A stretch of DNA of 64,000 bases, taken from Carnegiea gigantea (taxonomy: Eukaryota; Streptophyta; Magnoliopsida; Caryophyllales; Cactaceae). This document shows positions 46,311 to 58,974 of this stretch, one piece after another (the first letter of the stretch is position 1; each line of letters opens with the position of its first letter). The notes beneath the pieces were generated by a model. The model was not told the origin of the DNA, did not search any database, and saw nothing but the letters and a program-made list of their open reading frames with translations. Made by a program: the position numbers and the translations under genes. The stretch is from NCBI GenBank assembly GCA_029747015.1, contig JAKOGI010000528.1:292001-356000 (forward strand), read 5' to 3'.

Positions 46311-49300
46311 GTCTGCCCCCCTCTACCTCTACCCTCTATCGCTCTGCTTTTTGATCTAATTCCTTCGATCTTTTCTCTGCTTTTGTCATCAAGGGGAGCT
46401 TTGACATCATGCTTAGGATATAATAAAAATATAACTAAGTTGACTTATCCGTTCTTGAGCGTGATCAGATCAGAGATAATCACGATCATGAGATCATGCC
46501 TCATCCAACCTGATACTTGATAATTGGCATACGTAGAGTCTCAGTCTTTACCATTAAACTAAGACCATGTTGATCACTAATGTAAAAATATTGGTATTTC
46601 CAAAGATGGGGAAGCAAGTCGTCACTCGCCACCCGGTAGTTAGGCCGCTCAGCTAGGTTGGGTTGTTCAAGAAGACAAGTCGGGTTAAGTTTCTCCGAAA
46701 TTGTTGGTCTCAATTGAGCTAGGCGCTAACTCAACTCCAAATTCTTATGGACATGCATTAGTTGATTTCTTTTGGTGGTACTGGGTTAGTACATCAATAC
46801 CAATGTTACCAGATTTAGCAATATGTATGGTTAATTAATTATTTGAATGTATTTACTTTGTTTTTCATCGCCCCCGGGGGGCTACAACATTAATATGGGT
46901 GCAATTTGAATTAAGATTAACTTTGGGCATCAAAAACATCCACTAGTTCCCCAAAAAAAAAGAAAAAATACCAGTTCTTGGATCTCAGATTCTAATATAG
47001 TTGTTAATTGTTAGTTATTTATGAAAATGGCTGACTGAATGAGTATCGGATAGCTAGTATAAAACTAGCACTTTAGTTACTCATTTTTTGTTTTTTAAAT
47101 ATAGTTGCAATGTTAGATGAAGCTAAGGTATTTCCAAAGTGAATAAATAAAAAACGCAAGACACTAATTAAGTTACTGTAATTTGTTTATTACAATAACC
47201 AACGCTCATAACTCGAATACATTACTTCGAATCCCTTATTAAGTCACCAACACTCATAATGTTGAATCGTTGGTTGTACAGTGTATCTTGCACCTTGCCG
47301 TGACTTAACCAACGCTCATAATGTTGAATCGTTGGTTGTACAATGTGTCTTGTCCCAAGATATTTAAATGTCTTGCCTTGACTTAAAGTAATACATTGTA
47401 TAACTTAATATCACCAAATTTTTAATAGTCACAATAATTAGTTATCAACTGCGAAGTTTTAACATTCGTCAGTTATGTCAATAATACAAAATGACACCTT
47501 AATTGGATCAACCCTACCTTGAATACGTATCATACAAGTAATTTTATAATTGTGAAAAATTATAAATAAAAAGATGATTTTATACAATTTATAGGTTGTA
47601 ACACTATTCCACTGTTCAATAATATCATTTTTGTTCAATTTAATACATAAGAATACAATTTTTAAAGCAAGACAACACATTTAAAAAAATACGTTGTGGT
47701 AAAAAATTTATCATTTGTTCGTACTGTATGTGCTACTACCCAGGAAACTATTCCAGAAAATAGCTAGCTGATAATCTGCTTACAATGGAATAGAAAATAT
47801 CGTGTGGTGCAGTTTTTTTTTTTTTTTGGGTTTATTAAGTACAAAAAATAGTCCAAAATCACATGGAGAATTAGAATTGGCAAAAATTTGTCTGATTCGA
47901 CTTCCTGAATTTGTTCGACTAAAAAAATTGGGTACAATCAGAAAATTTTGGTCCATTTAAAAATTCAAACAACAGGATATGTCCGAATTTAAATTCGGAT
48001 TGAGTTTGCATGGGTCTAGGTTGTCAGATCTTGTAAACTATTTTGGGTTTGGATAAATGTGGACGTAAGACAACTAGGTCGGACATAAGACAACTAGGTT
48101 TAAGTGTAATTTAGTCTAAATTCTCATTCATTATTAAAAATCTAACAACCAATTTCAGACACTAAAAAATGGGGTTCAGATTTTGTCATACATACTTCGC
48201 TTAGATTATCCAAAGGTCATATCACAAACTTAGACCTTTGTGGCCCGGTTCGGGTGCAGTCAGAGTATTCGATTTATAATCTAGATGAGATTCGGGTATA
48301 AAGTTTTTGTCCAACAGTATGGATCCAAATTCTTGCCAAATCTATTGAGATATAATTGTTAAAGTTAGATGAATTGAACCTTTGACAAATCGAGTCATGC
48401 ACATCCTTTAATATAGGCTCAAATGTTGAAACACACTGCATGCCAACCTCTAATTTATTGCCTATTAAAAAAAATTTGAAACAAAAGTTGGTTTTAAATG
48501 GATTGATACATATTTTCCTTAAATAGCACCTTAAGTTTTGTGTTTTATAAATAATATATCATGATAGAACTTTATCTCTAACACGACAATAGTTCGGGCT
48601 CCAATTTAAACAATGGTTAAAGACCCCAAAAAAAAAAAAAAATAATCGTGAGACCAAATGTGACTTAATGTACGATGCAGAAAGAGTGAACAACTGGTGG
48701 TGTATTGGCAAAATTCAAAGCTGGATGTCAAACATCCTAGAATATTATCACTTTAAACAACACCTATACTCCTGTTTTAGATCGAATTCAATGGAAATGA
48801 TTATTAATATATATAGAAATGATGGACATTTGACAGGGTCATGGGTGAACTGCGGGTGCCACTTGACGACATCAATAGTGGCTCCACCTCTGTTGAGTTT
48901 GCCCTATGCATTTGTGTTTCTGGGATGGCCTGGAGGAATCCTTTGTTTGGTGGCCGGAGCTTTGGTTTCGTTTTACTCGTACAACCTGCTCTCGTTGGTC
49001 CTCGAGCACCACGCTCAAATGGGTCGCCGCCAGCTCCGCTTCCGTGACATGGCTCATGACATTCTCGGTTAGTTAATTCTAAAAGCTCCAGTGTTAAGAC
49101 TGTCTATGTCTAGCGAGCATTGTTAGTTATTACTCCCGTATGTTTTTTAATAAGCAAAATTGAAGATGTGCAATTCTTTTGTCCACACGCCGGAAAGAAT
49201 GATATAATTTGGACAAAACGTATAATGTAACAAAAAAAGAGATGCACACCCAAATTTCCAAAAAACAAGAAGATCGATCACACCAGCACCTATTGATCAA

Positions 49301-52300
49301 AATAATGCAACACAACATGTATATATTTGAATACTGTAGCACATTATAAGAGTCATGAAGCTCCTACGGTTCCTCCAACATCTATTCTAAGCATCGACTT
49401 TGCGTCGCAAAATACATCCTCTCAAAAACACCTAACCGTAATTTAGCTTAATTAAAAACCAAAAACAAGCAGACAAGTCACCAAAATAAGAATTAGTGCT
49501 TAATTATTTCTAATAAAAAGATAACCATCTTAAGATAATTTTCAATCAATTATTATATCGTACAACCGGTTGTACAGATACAATTGTATAACTGGATTTC
49601 GGCCTACTAAAAATACTATATAACTCACTAAAATATACTGCTGTGCATCCAGTTTTGCTCACTAAAAATAATATATAGCTCACTAAAATATTTTAATAAG
49701 CTAAGACAGGGTTTTAGTGAGCTAATACATACTTTTAGTGAGCAGACAGATCGAAACTAATGTATCTTATGTACCTAAGTTTCACTTAGTAAAAATATTA
49801 TATAACTTATTGAAATGTGCTATTGCACTAAAAAAATATTATTATGCATCTGAAACTCACTAAACTATATTCCATTTGTCTATATTTCTTTTAGTGAGTT
49901 ATGATATTTATTTAGTGAGTTGTTGTATCTTGCAACCGGTTGTATATAAGCAATTGCACAATCAAATTTCAACTCACTAAAAATAATGTATAACTCATTA
50001 CAATATTTTAGTGAGCTGAGACACAGTATTAGTAATCTAATACATACTTTTAGTGAGCGGATAGATCAAAACCAATACATCTTGTGTACCCCAGGTTTTA
50101 CTTAGTAAAAATACTATATAATTTATTAAAATTTGCTATTATACTAAAAAAAATATTATTGTGCATTTGAAACTCACTAAACTATATTCTAGTTGTCTAT
50201 ATTTTTTAGTGAGTTATGGTATATATTTAGTGAGCTATAACATATATTTAGCGAGTTTACTGTATTTAATAAGTTCATTACATTTGTATTATACTCACAA
50301 AATATAATACAACCACCCTTATGTCATAGTAAAAAATGATTGAGCTATAGCATAGCCCAAGAACTTGATAATATTATTTACTGGCTATCTATACTATTCT
50401 TTTTAGTGAGCTATGCTATTTATGTAGTAAGCTATGATAGATATTTAGTGAGCTATAAAATGTATTTTGCGACCAATATGATTTAGCGCGAAATACTAAC
50501 TATTCATAATAAAAAATGAGTGAACAAACAATATAGTATACAATTTTGGTTAGCACATATACTTTTTTGTTCATATTCTAAGGTATGATATATTTGCCTT
50601 TTAGTGAGTTATGACTTATATTTAGTGAGTTATGGCATATTTTTATTGAGTTGGATTATATTATACTGACTAAATATGTACAATACGAATACACTTATGT
50701 CATAATAAAAGATAATATAAATATTTCTTACTAGCATTGTTTTGCTCATTAAATATATTATATAGCTCACTAACATATGTAGTATTGCTCACTAATATTG
50801 TATCCATACAAATAAAAATTTGTAGTGATTTTTTTCTTATTTTTGTTTATTTTTATAATACATCTGTATGCTTCTATTGAGTAAAATATGGATAATAAAT
50901 ATACAAATTTTCAATTAATATTTGTCTTAAAAATTAGGATTTTTATACAAAAATAGTGAACGTAGATCCATAATGTAAATATAAATGTATGCTTTAATAT
51001 TTCAATGTAAGAATTTAAAAAACTATGTGCATATTTCTTTTAGGGGGGGGACACATACGGTGTGCCATTTACAAATAAGTGAAGTAAACAATAAGTATTA
51101 GCTCATTAATATTCTCCACATTTGCTTATACAAAAGAAAAAGAGAAAGAAAAAGAAGATAAAATAGGTTATAAAACTAAGTAATAATGAACTACGAAATA
51201 GAAAATAAGACAAAAAGGAGGAAAGATTTTTTTAACAAATATAAATTCTTTTAATGCATAAAAAATAGAGGACGAAAAGGGTGAACATATATATCAAACT
51301 TTCGAGTAAAAAATATGTAAAACAATGTGGACAAAATAAACCAAAGAAAAACCATGCAAACCAAAAAAAAGAAAAGAAAATATAACCATAAATGTGAGCC
51401 CGGTGGATAAATGAGATGTCCACCCAATTGCACACAATAAATTGCCATTTTCAACTCATAGGTATTGTTATAATTAAAACATTAACAGCATATGCAGTGT
51501 AATATTTTTTTGAACTTTAGTTTTTAAGAACCAATATGCGGTGTGATATTAATTTGTATAAGTTGAAAAACCTTTCCAACAATAAATGATTAGTCTATAC
51601 ACTTATTTTTTTTAATATGTACACATATATCCAAATATAATCATTATAACTAAATTTAAAATGAAAGGAGTGCAAAGTCGCTCGATGCACAACCACCACA
51701 TCCAGTTCATATTGGTCCAAGTTCCCCATGTTAGTTGGATAATCACCCGAATTACACCTTTGAAAATGACATTTTAAGGACTGCTTCAATCCTCTGGTTT
51801 GTTTTTTCTCAATCCACGCGATTGTGGAGCCCATTTTGGGTAGGTTGTTCCCAAATTATTAAATCAGGACTTCACCTACCGCTTTGAATTTGACAGGGTT
51901 CTTGTCCAGGGCCGTAGAAATCCAGAAATTCTATCGTCTAAATATGCAAATCATAGAAAAAATCACTAGCACATTCCTAGTTACCACTATTGCTGAGTGC
52001 CTCAATGGTCAAAGAAGCCTAAATAGTAGCTAGTTTACTAGTTACATGTTGATTAGTTACTTATGAGGATTAGGTGAGGTAAAATCACACTTAGTGTCCT
52101 CTTCGACTCGAGTCAGGCAGACCTGAATCTCATTTCGCTAACTCTTTTTTGAGCTTACCAAGCTTAAATGTTTGAATTCATGCCTCAACTTGCCTTACCT
52201 CATGAATCCTTGCAAGTTTTCATCAACCAACACTTCAAAGCTCCTATTGAATTTAGATTTAATATATAAAATGAGTTTAAGTCTTAAGATGAAATAATAT

Positions 52301-55300
52301 GTATTTAAACAACTTAACAGCAGGAAACTGAAACCTTAAAAGGATACGAGATAAGGAAGAGAAACAGAAGTACAAACAAGAATACACTTGCGGCAATGAG
52401 AATAACAGTTGTTATTGTAGGATGTACAATGTACATACAAAAGGGTGATTTAGAGAAGAAATAAGTTCCTCATCCATCGATTGGTATAATTTATTTTTTA
52501 TGGTATAATTTAATTTTTGAAATTAAATCATAGTCACAGCTTACAAGATATTTGTTTTCTCAATTGGAAGTTCACACAAGTTTACTAAGTCGAGCTCTTT
52601 TAAATTAGGCTTAACTCAATTTACTGACCTGGGGAGGTTCAAATACTTTGAGTTTTCTGGGTTTCCAACTGACAAGGACTGTAAAGGTAGGAAGTGGGAC
52701 AATTAGGTAAGTCTTTAACTTGACTATTTCAGAAACTAAGGCTTCTCTAATACTGCTTAAATTTAGGTCGCATCATATGTTGTAAATAAAATTTTTTAGA
52801 TTCAAATCTATTAATTTATTTGTTTACTTATACCTTTGTGGAATCTCAAAATAACAACTAACAAATATGCTTTAATTTAGGATGTGTCAATATTTCTTTA
52901 AATGATCGCATACAAACACATGAAAGTGATAAGTTGTAAAGCGGATAAATTCTAGTGTTGAGTTCTTTGTGCCACATTATCTGACCACCTCCTACACCTA
53001 GGAAAGTAATGAGGCCATGAAAAAGATGAATAACAGAGGAAAACCTTGTCAAATAAAAGGAAACAAACCTTATATTGACTGGGACCATGAGTGTACCCAT
53101 CACTTTCCAAATGATGCTCCTCTTATCAAATTTATCAAATAAATCAAGAACATAAAAAAATTATACGATAATTCATGAATTCATTTGATGAGTAAATGAG
53201 ATGTCATTTTCCCCTTTTATAGAATTCATACATTTCAACATCCAGACATATCATCCATCGTCCCATAAATATAAATTTAAGGGGAATAACTTCCTCCAAA
53301 ATAAGTGGAACGCAAACCCCCACCAAACACCCCCCCAAAAAAAAAGGAATAACCCAATTTTCAGAGACGTAAAGATAGGTTCAGACAAGTTGCGGCTGGG
53401 GGTAGAGTTTGGAATTGGTTAGGTGGAACCGGAGCGGAGAGTGCAAGCAAAGATACAAATGCCAAAGAAACCTCTCCAAATTTAAAGGTACAATTCTTAT
53501 AAAAATCACAAAAACAAGACAAATGAATAAATCCAAGCTTATCATACATAATATATCAATGCATATGTAATAAAATGGACACAGCTCTTAATTAATCAAT
53601 GACAGAAGCACATCTATTCACTAGCTTAATCCATTTTAGAACTCCTAAGATTCTAAAACTCATTTCTAATTTTCACTATTGGAATTAGTGTTAGAAGCAG
53701 TGTTATAAATGTCAAACCACACCGCCCGATACTAGTTGAATTATGTTGTATCGGACAAGAAACGGTACAAGTTAATCTTTGGGTTCGTACTAGTTAATAA
53801 TACCTCCAAATACCAAATGATGCCAGTATTTCTGGCCAAATATCACCTAGCACACAAAAATTTAAACAAAATTTCAAATTTCTATACTTTAATTGTTTTA
53901 TTTTTTTGGAATTCAGAATGGTATCCCGGCACAATAGTGCCGAAATCCAATATGTTTCGTTCTAATGAAAAAAGGGTACGATGGCTGATACGATATTCAT
54001 AGCTTTGGTTAGCAGAATCCAACATGATACAATAATACGTTACGGACTTAATATACTATAAAAACACATTAGCTCAACATGGCAAGGTTTGATTTTGAAC
54101 CAAAATCAACATGAAACTTGTCAATCACTATTTTTGCAGTAAATATATGTTGTTTTCAAGATGTCAAATATGGCATTTGACGTGTCATTAAATGAGTCTA
54201 GCTAGATCTAACTATTAGATTACACCTTATCAATTCTTGTTTCAACCTTATATTTTGAAATATCTACTCATATCAAAAATCGACCGATGCCTTTGTGACA
54301 CCTATATCGTATTTCTGGTGGCACATACTCTCATAAGTCATATAAGTAAACATATATTAGAAATTGAATAGGTGATAAATTAAATACACACATAGAAAAT
54401 ATATATAAGTGACATATGAAAACTTATGCTACCAAGAATAGATAATAATTTACCATAATCGTATAATTTTGTCGGTTGATTTAAAGGTGTGGTGATTCTC
54501 TTCTTTTAATTGGACAAAGTGACAAGCTCGCATTTTTGTTATCTAGACAAGCTCCCTGTATTATGGTCACGTATATTTTTGCTTCTAACAAAAGTTTTCA
54601 ATCTTATAAGTGCACCCAAACCTTTGATTTGTAAGCTCTTTACAAATGAAAACAACTAATATTAATATGATGATAAAAGGAATCTTATTTCTTAACTGAG
54701 TGATGATATATGTCTTGCGATAAGACACTTTTAAATGTCTTGCCTAATTCAAAATTAACATATTTTATCATTTAAAGTCACCAATTTTTAATGATTATGC
54801 TTAGTTATGAATTTGCTAAACTTAAATACTTGTCAGCTACATCGATAAAATATTAAATAAGATCACAATCGGATCAACCCTATCTGCCAGGCATCTAATA
54901 TATGTATTTTAGAAAGGTGGTAGATTATGGATAAAAAGATGATTGTATATATTTTATAACTTTTAGTGTGTTTTTACTATTTAATTATACTATTTTTATC
55001 AATTTAAACATACGATAATATGATTTTTAAGTAAAAATAAGATATTTAAAAAGTGTTTTATGACAATGCACTCATCATTTTGCTTTCTTAATATATTTGT
55101 CCTTTTCAATGATATATCACTCGATTTCTCTTGGCTCACTTCGAAGTTCCAACCCGTTGTCAGACTCATCACCAAACACCATCGTCGTTATTACCATCAC
55201 TAAAATCCGCAATCAACAACTCACTCGATTTTAATGATCGGAGAGAGAAGCAGAAAACAAATAGTGAGAGGGAATCTGGGGGAGGAGAAATTGGTTTTCT

Positions 55301-56286
55301 TCGTTTTCTTTGGTTTTAAGGCTTTATTTGTTGGGAAAGAAAAAAAAATTTACAAAAATATTTTTTTTTCTTGCGTTTGATTTAAATAAAATTAGAAAGA
55401 AAAACAATATAGAGAAAAATTAGGTAAAAAAATCGTTAGAAATAACTGATAAAATTTTTCTATGTTTGAGAAAAACTCTCAAAAGAATTTTTGACCTTTT
55501 CGAACTTCGCATTGCATGGATGATATCAACATAATTAAAATAATTCATTAACATTCAAATTTCTCATCAAATTCTTATATTTTTTCCTCAATCCAAACAT
55601 GAGAAAAAAATTCATTTTCTCTATAGTTTTTTTTCGGGCATATTTTTTTCCCTTCAACTTTTATTTCCACTAAATTTTCTATCTACCAAATGATGCCTAA
55701 AAGAATACGTGAATTACTTACAACAAATATTTGATCAAAAAAATTTTAAACAAATTAAGGGGCCCTTTTTTTTCCCCCCTTGCATCCAATGATTATCAAG
55801 AACCCAAGATTTCTTACGCACTGTGCTCAACAAAAGAAAATACGCTTAAATGATGGCATGATCATCTGGGCTTCATCTGATTGAATTTATAAATCCCATC
55901 CAATTTGATTGTAATTGGGTACGGTTATTAAGTCAATAAATTCGTTAAATCGTCTTATATTCTGTAAACTCTTAATACTTTTTTCTTTCAACAATGTCAA
56001 CCTAATAATCATAAATATCATTTTACGTACAAGTATTTTATGAGCTGAGGTTGAAATAAAGATCGATTATAAAAATCGGATCATATTTTATTCAAAAAAT
56101 ACGATCCAACTCCGAATTAAAAACAATTCAATTTAATTTAGAGTCTCTTAGATAATTAACAAAAATATGCAAAATTTAAATCTGGCAGGCCCAAGGTGGG
56201 GGAGATATTTCGTAGGCCCAATTCAATTTGCAGTCTGCTACGGTACGGTTGTCAGTCTAACTCTCCTGGGCGGGGATTGCATGAAG
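46169..56286 (+). CDS. GAT1: GABA transporter 1-like amino acid permease, first three exons (gene continues past window)
   Basis: Join of 46169-46310, 48837-49067 and 56189-56286, with phases that fit (1, 1, 0) and GT/AG at every intron edge. The 157 residues start with a hydrophilic cytosolic N-terminus and LDAGALFVLESKG. Next comes the first permease block (HLTTSIVAPPLLSLPYAF, then GGILCLVAGALVSFYSYNLL: two membrane helices) and EHHAQMGRRQLRFRDMAHDILG. The third exon gives the next block (PRWGRYFVGPIQFAVCYG, LLGGDCMK). These match the N-terminal third of plant GAT1, a plasma-membrane GABA importer of the AAAP family, which normally has about 450 residues and 9-11 helices. The remaining exons are beyond 64000. 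Introns are 2.5, 7.1 and more than 7.7 kb, filled with repeats. No stop or shift in the three exons, so the gene is probably functional. Confidence 0.88.
47199..47345. repeat. Tandem repeat, about 63-bp unit
   Basis: Two close copies: ACCAACACTCATAATGTTG...GTACAGTGTATCTTG (from about 47247) and ACCAACGCTCATAATGTTG...GTACAATGTGTCTTG (from about 47309). A shorter decayed copy begins near 47199. Each includes TTGAATCGTTGGTTGTACA. Confidence 0.8.
47345..47710. repeat. Dispersed repeat copy A (partner at 54695-55080)
   Basis: Shares with the intron-2 copy, in the same orientation, TTTAAATGTCTTGCC, CACCAA(A)TTTTTAAT, GGATCAACCCTA, ATAAAAAGATGATT and a T-rich end. No coding; element class unknown. 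Confidence 0.65.
48837..49067 (+). CDS. GAT1: GAT1-like exon 2 (231 bp)
   Basis: Encodes SWVNCGCHLTTSIVAPPLL through FRDMAHDIL, two hydrophobic helices of the amino-acid-permease fold. Donor G|GTTAGT. Most relatives have SWWHCGYHL at the start; here VN and C replace WH and Y, a mild divergence just before the first helix. Confidence 0.9.
49560..50830. repeat. Tandem array of about 372-bp units with CTCACTAAA/TTTAGTGAG motifs
   Basis: Unit starts are near 49560, 49932, 50304 and 50684. The first two carry the palindromic core CAACCGGTTG (within GTACAACCGGTTGTAC in unit 1). Units 1 and 2 align throughout; units 3 and 4 are decayed (ACAACCACCCTTATGTCATA, AATACACTTATGTCATAA). Inside, the 7-mer CTCACTA and its complement TAGTGAG together occur about 20 times, so the transcript could fold on itself at many points. 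No coding. Confidence 0.8.
53698..54007. mobile_element. Non-autonomous hAT MITE, 310 bp
   Basis: Flanked by GTTAGAAG (53690-53697) and GTTAGCAG (54008-54015), an 8-bp TSD with one change. Ends are CAGTGTTATAAATGTC and, reversed, CAAAGCTATGAATATC. The subterminal words GCCCGATAC and GATACGATAT are typical of degraded hAT MITEs. Noncoding. Confidence 0.65.
54695..55080. repeat. Dispersed repeat copy B (partner at 47345-47710)
   Basis: Aligns with the intron-1 copy over most of its length, more diverged at the left end. No termini or TSD recognised. Confidence 0.65.
55320..55697. mobile_element. Tourist-like MITE, 378 bp, relative of 44350-44739
   Basis: TSD TAA (55317-55319 and 55698-55700). 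Ends are GGCTTTATTTGTTGGGAAAG and, reversed, GGCATCATTTGGTAGATAG. The interior aligns with the upstream-region copy (for example TTAACATTCAAATTTCTCATC versus the matching stretch near 44590). Confidence 0.78.
56189..56286 (+). CDS. GAT1: GAT1-like exon 3 (98 bp)
   Basis: Encodes GPRWGRYFVGPIQFAVCYG and TVVSLTLLGGDCMK, the third conserved block of GABA transporter 1 proteins. Acceptor TCTGGCAG|GC, donor AAG|GTAAGT, ending on a codon boundary. Confidence 0.9.
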
Positions 56287-56746
56287 GTAAGTGCTAAATT
56301 CCTAATTTTTGATCTTTGCGCCGCCCGGCTTTTTTTTTTTTTTTTTTTTTTGGGTTTGGTGTTTATGGTTCAATATCCAAATCAAAATTTATTTAAGTTT
56401 GGATACTCGAAATTTTGGGTCAGTAAAATCATGAATCATACCCAAATCAAAATTTTCAGGTACCTAAAAATTTCGGTTCGGGTTTTTAGTTATTCAATAA
56501 CTCACTTTTTTTTAATTTTTTTCTAGTTTGCCTAATAATTTTTTGTATTCATAATATAATTATTGCTATTTATACTATAAAACTTTGCCATATTGTACCA
56601 AATTGAACTTTATATTATTACACAATATTCCAATATTTTTTTCTTGGTGCAGAGGAGGAGATATTCTCCAAAATTTTATTGAACTATAGATATCCGGGGG
56701 CACGCGACCCCGACATTATCTGCGAAAAATAGAGGCACAACTTCCC

Positions 56747-57604
56747 TCAGAGGACATTCAAATAAGGTACAAGTAGAAGAGTAAGAACCAGCCATATTAG
56801 CGAGTTTGTCTGCCACCTGATTGGCTTCCCGGTAACAATGACCAACAATAACCTCCCAGTTATGTTGCTTGATGAGGTTCCTGCAGCGAGTGATAAGAAG
56901 AGCATGTTATATGTTTCGGGGGGAGGGGGGACTTTGCCGTTTAATAGATTGACCACCAGAAGTGAGTCGAGGCGCACCAACACTTTCCTGAACATTGTTT
57001 CTCGGGCAATTCTCAGACCTCTAAGAACAACTTTCAGTTCAGCTTTAGTCGAGGTACAGTGGCCCATTTTCTCAACAAAATCACAGATCCACTCTCCTCG
57101 ATGACCTCGTAGCACTCCTCCACCTCCTGCCAGTCCCGAGTTTCCCTTTGACGCTCCATCTGTATTAAGCAGCACCCACCGCAGGGCCTGAGCTTCCCAA
57201 CTCACCAGGTTTTCCATTTATCCCCACGAAGCCAAATATCATCTTTGTTTAACGCAACAAGGATCTCATTGAAACGAGCCTTAGGAAAACTAGGTTTGTC
57301 CTAAGGAACTTGTCTTCGGGACTCAAAGCAAGCCGAGTTTCGCCACTTCTATAGGTACCAAGCTGTAAGTATAAACTTCATGGGCAATTCCTCCCTAAGG
57401 TTATTGCTCATAGCGTTCTCATCAATCCATTCTTGAAAACCCAAGCCTTCTCCCCATGTTCCCATGCGATTATCGAAGAAATGTGCCCAGACCAATTGAG
57501 CTTCTGGGTAACGCCTCAACACATTTTCTACATCTTCGTATTCAAGTTCAGAGAGAGGACATAGTGGGTCATTCATAAGAACTCATTTAGCTCTCACCGC
57601 ATTG
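56747..57604 (-). pseudogene. LINE ORF2 tail: zf-RVT and RNase H
   Basis: RNase H-type domain with NTDGASKG and KAELKVVLRGL, acting in LINE replication in live relatives. The reading at 57217-56747 shifts frame after NMLFL; the continuation (HNWEVIVGHCYREANQVADKLAN) is in another frame. Upstream 57576-57349 gives the zf-RVT segment NVLRRYPEAQLVWAHFF. Confidence 0.85.
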
Positions 57605-57609
57605 GTTAA

Positions 57610-58974
57610 TATTAGGGAAAAAGTTTTAATATTTATAAAACCCAAGTGCAAGGTGTATCGTTGAGTACTTAGGGTGTCGTCCGCAGAGAGTTGTGTTTCC
57701 AACTCCAGAACTTGCTAAAGGGTCTCGAGCAGGCAAAATCGAAGGGAATAGAAAATAGAACTAAACTACTAAAGCGAAAACAAAAGGACTATGATTAGAC
57801 CTAAGATAAACCAAGTAATCAAGTCAAGCCCCAACCTTCCCTACCTATGCTAGCATTCAAAGTTGATCAATTGCATCGTTGAGGTCACCTAAGCCCTCTC
57901 TCAAGGGTCAATAGGCTAATCTAGTTGCTCTAACCACCTATTTTTATGGGATTAGTTCAACTAAAATATTAGGTTAACAACCCTTGATCTAACTAGCGAC
58001 GAGACTATTTTCATATCCTAATCCCAACTATTCTCTCTACCCACACTAGACAATTGACCTTACCTCTCAGTATAAGTTAATTGCCCCAAAACACGGATGA
58101 AAGCTCTTTCAAGTATTTCATCGAACACTTGGCGGCCGTGAAAGAAAACTCTAAATTTTAGGCATAAACAAGCTAGGGTTGGGGCCTCAACAAGGTTAAT
58201 TAGCCATCAAGGGCTAGCCAAAATTCAAACCAACCAAAATTAACAACTATCATCAACAAAATACAAAAACCCAAACTAAGCCTAAACTAACAAAGAAGAA
58301 GGCAAACATGAACAAGCAGGGGGAAGAAACTAATATAATCTAATCAATCTAACTAAATATGGATTAACAATGAAAACTAAACATCTAAGCTAAACAAATC
58401 CAATACAAAAATTAAACTAGCAAAACCTAAACAAGAACAAGATATGAAAGAGAGAGGAAAGAGAACTTATGCTTGATTAATTGGATGAACTTGAAATCCA
58501 AAGTTTCAAATCCAAAATACAATCTACAACATCCTAATCTAATCCTCCTATTGAGGTTTTTATTGGCTAAAGTCTAAACTAAAACTAGCCTAAAATCACC
58601 AGAGAGAACCCCAAACGACCCCTCGAACAGAACGCCCGAAAGGGCCTTAAATAGGAAATCCGCGGCCGAGCGAACCGAGGGGGGGCACGACCATGCCAGG
58701 TGGCACAACCCCCATGGTCACACGACCGTGCCACGTGGCACGGCCCCACCATGCCACATTTTTGGCACGGTGGTTTGGCCCCCCTATCGTCCCTTCTAGC
58801 CTGCTTTTGTTGTTTTTTGTCCATCTTCACTTCTTTTCGTGACGTTTGCTCGATTTGAAGTTTATTACCCACAAAAGCAAATAAAAGCAAGTAAAAACTC
58901 TAAAGATTATATTATTATACGAGCTAAAGTTATGTAAAAGGGGCACGTAAAATACGATAAATTATCGCCTAACA
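57610..58974 (-). repeat. 3' LTR (1365 bp)
   Basis: On the minus strand TGTTAGGCGATAATTTATC ... CTTTTTCCCTAATA (the final CA mutated to TA). Contains the GC-rich palindromic cassette at about 58676-58775, including GCCACGTGGCAC. Confidence 0.92.

Larger units (their letters stand above)
46311..48836 (+). other. GAT1-like intron 1 (2526 bp)
   Basis: AT-rich. Contains the small tandem repeat at 47199-47345, a dispersed repeat copy at about 47345-47710 (partner at 54695-55080), and a T-run at about 47814. No coding seen apart from the flanking exons. Acceptor ACATTTGACAG. Confidence 0.75.
49068..56188 (+). other. GAT1-like intron 2 (7121 bp)
   Basis: Unusually long for this gene family. Contains the 372-bp tandem array (49560-50830), a hAT MITE (53698-54007), a dispersed repeat copy (54695-55080) and a Tourist-like MITE (55320-55697). 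In 50831-53689 and 54016-54694 I recognise nothing beyond AT-rich sequence. Acceptor AATCTGGCAG. Confidence 0.75.

Noticed and set aside
49560..50830. CRISPR-like array
   Set aside because: Units are 372 bp and degenerate with no regular short repeat-spacer pattern, and this is plant nuclear DNA.
55131..55319. 62-codon frame in GAT1-like intron 2
   Set aside because: Stops exactly in the TAA target site of the MITE, no domain, no splice sites that fit the neighbouring exons.
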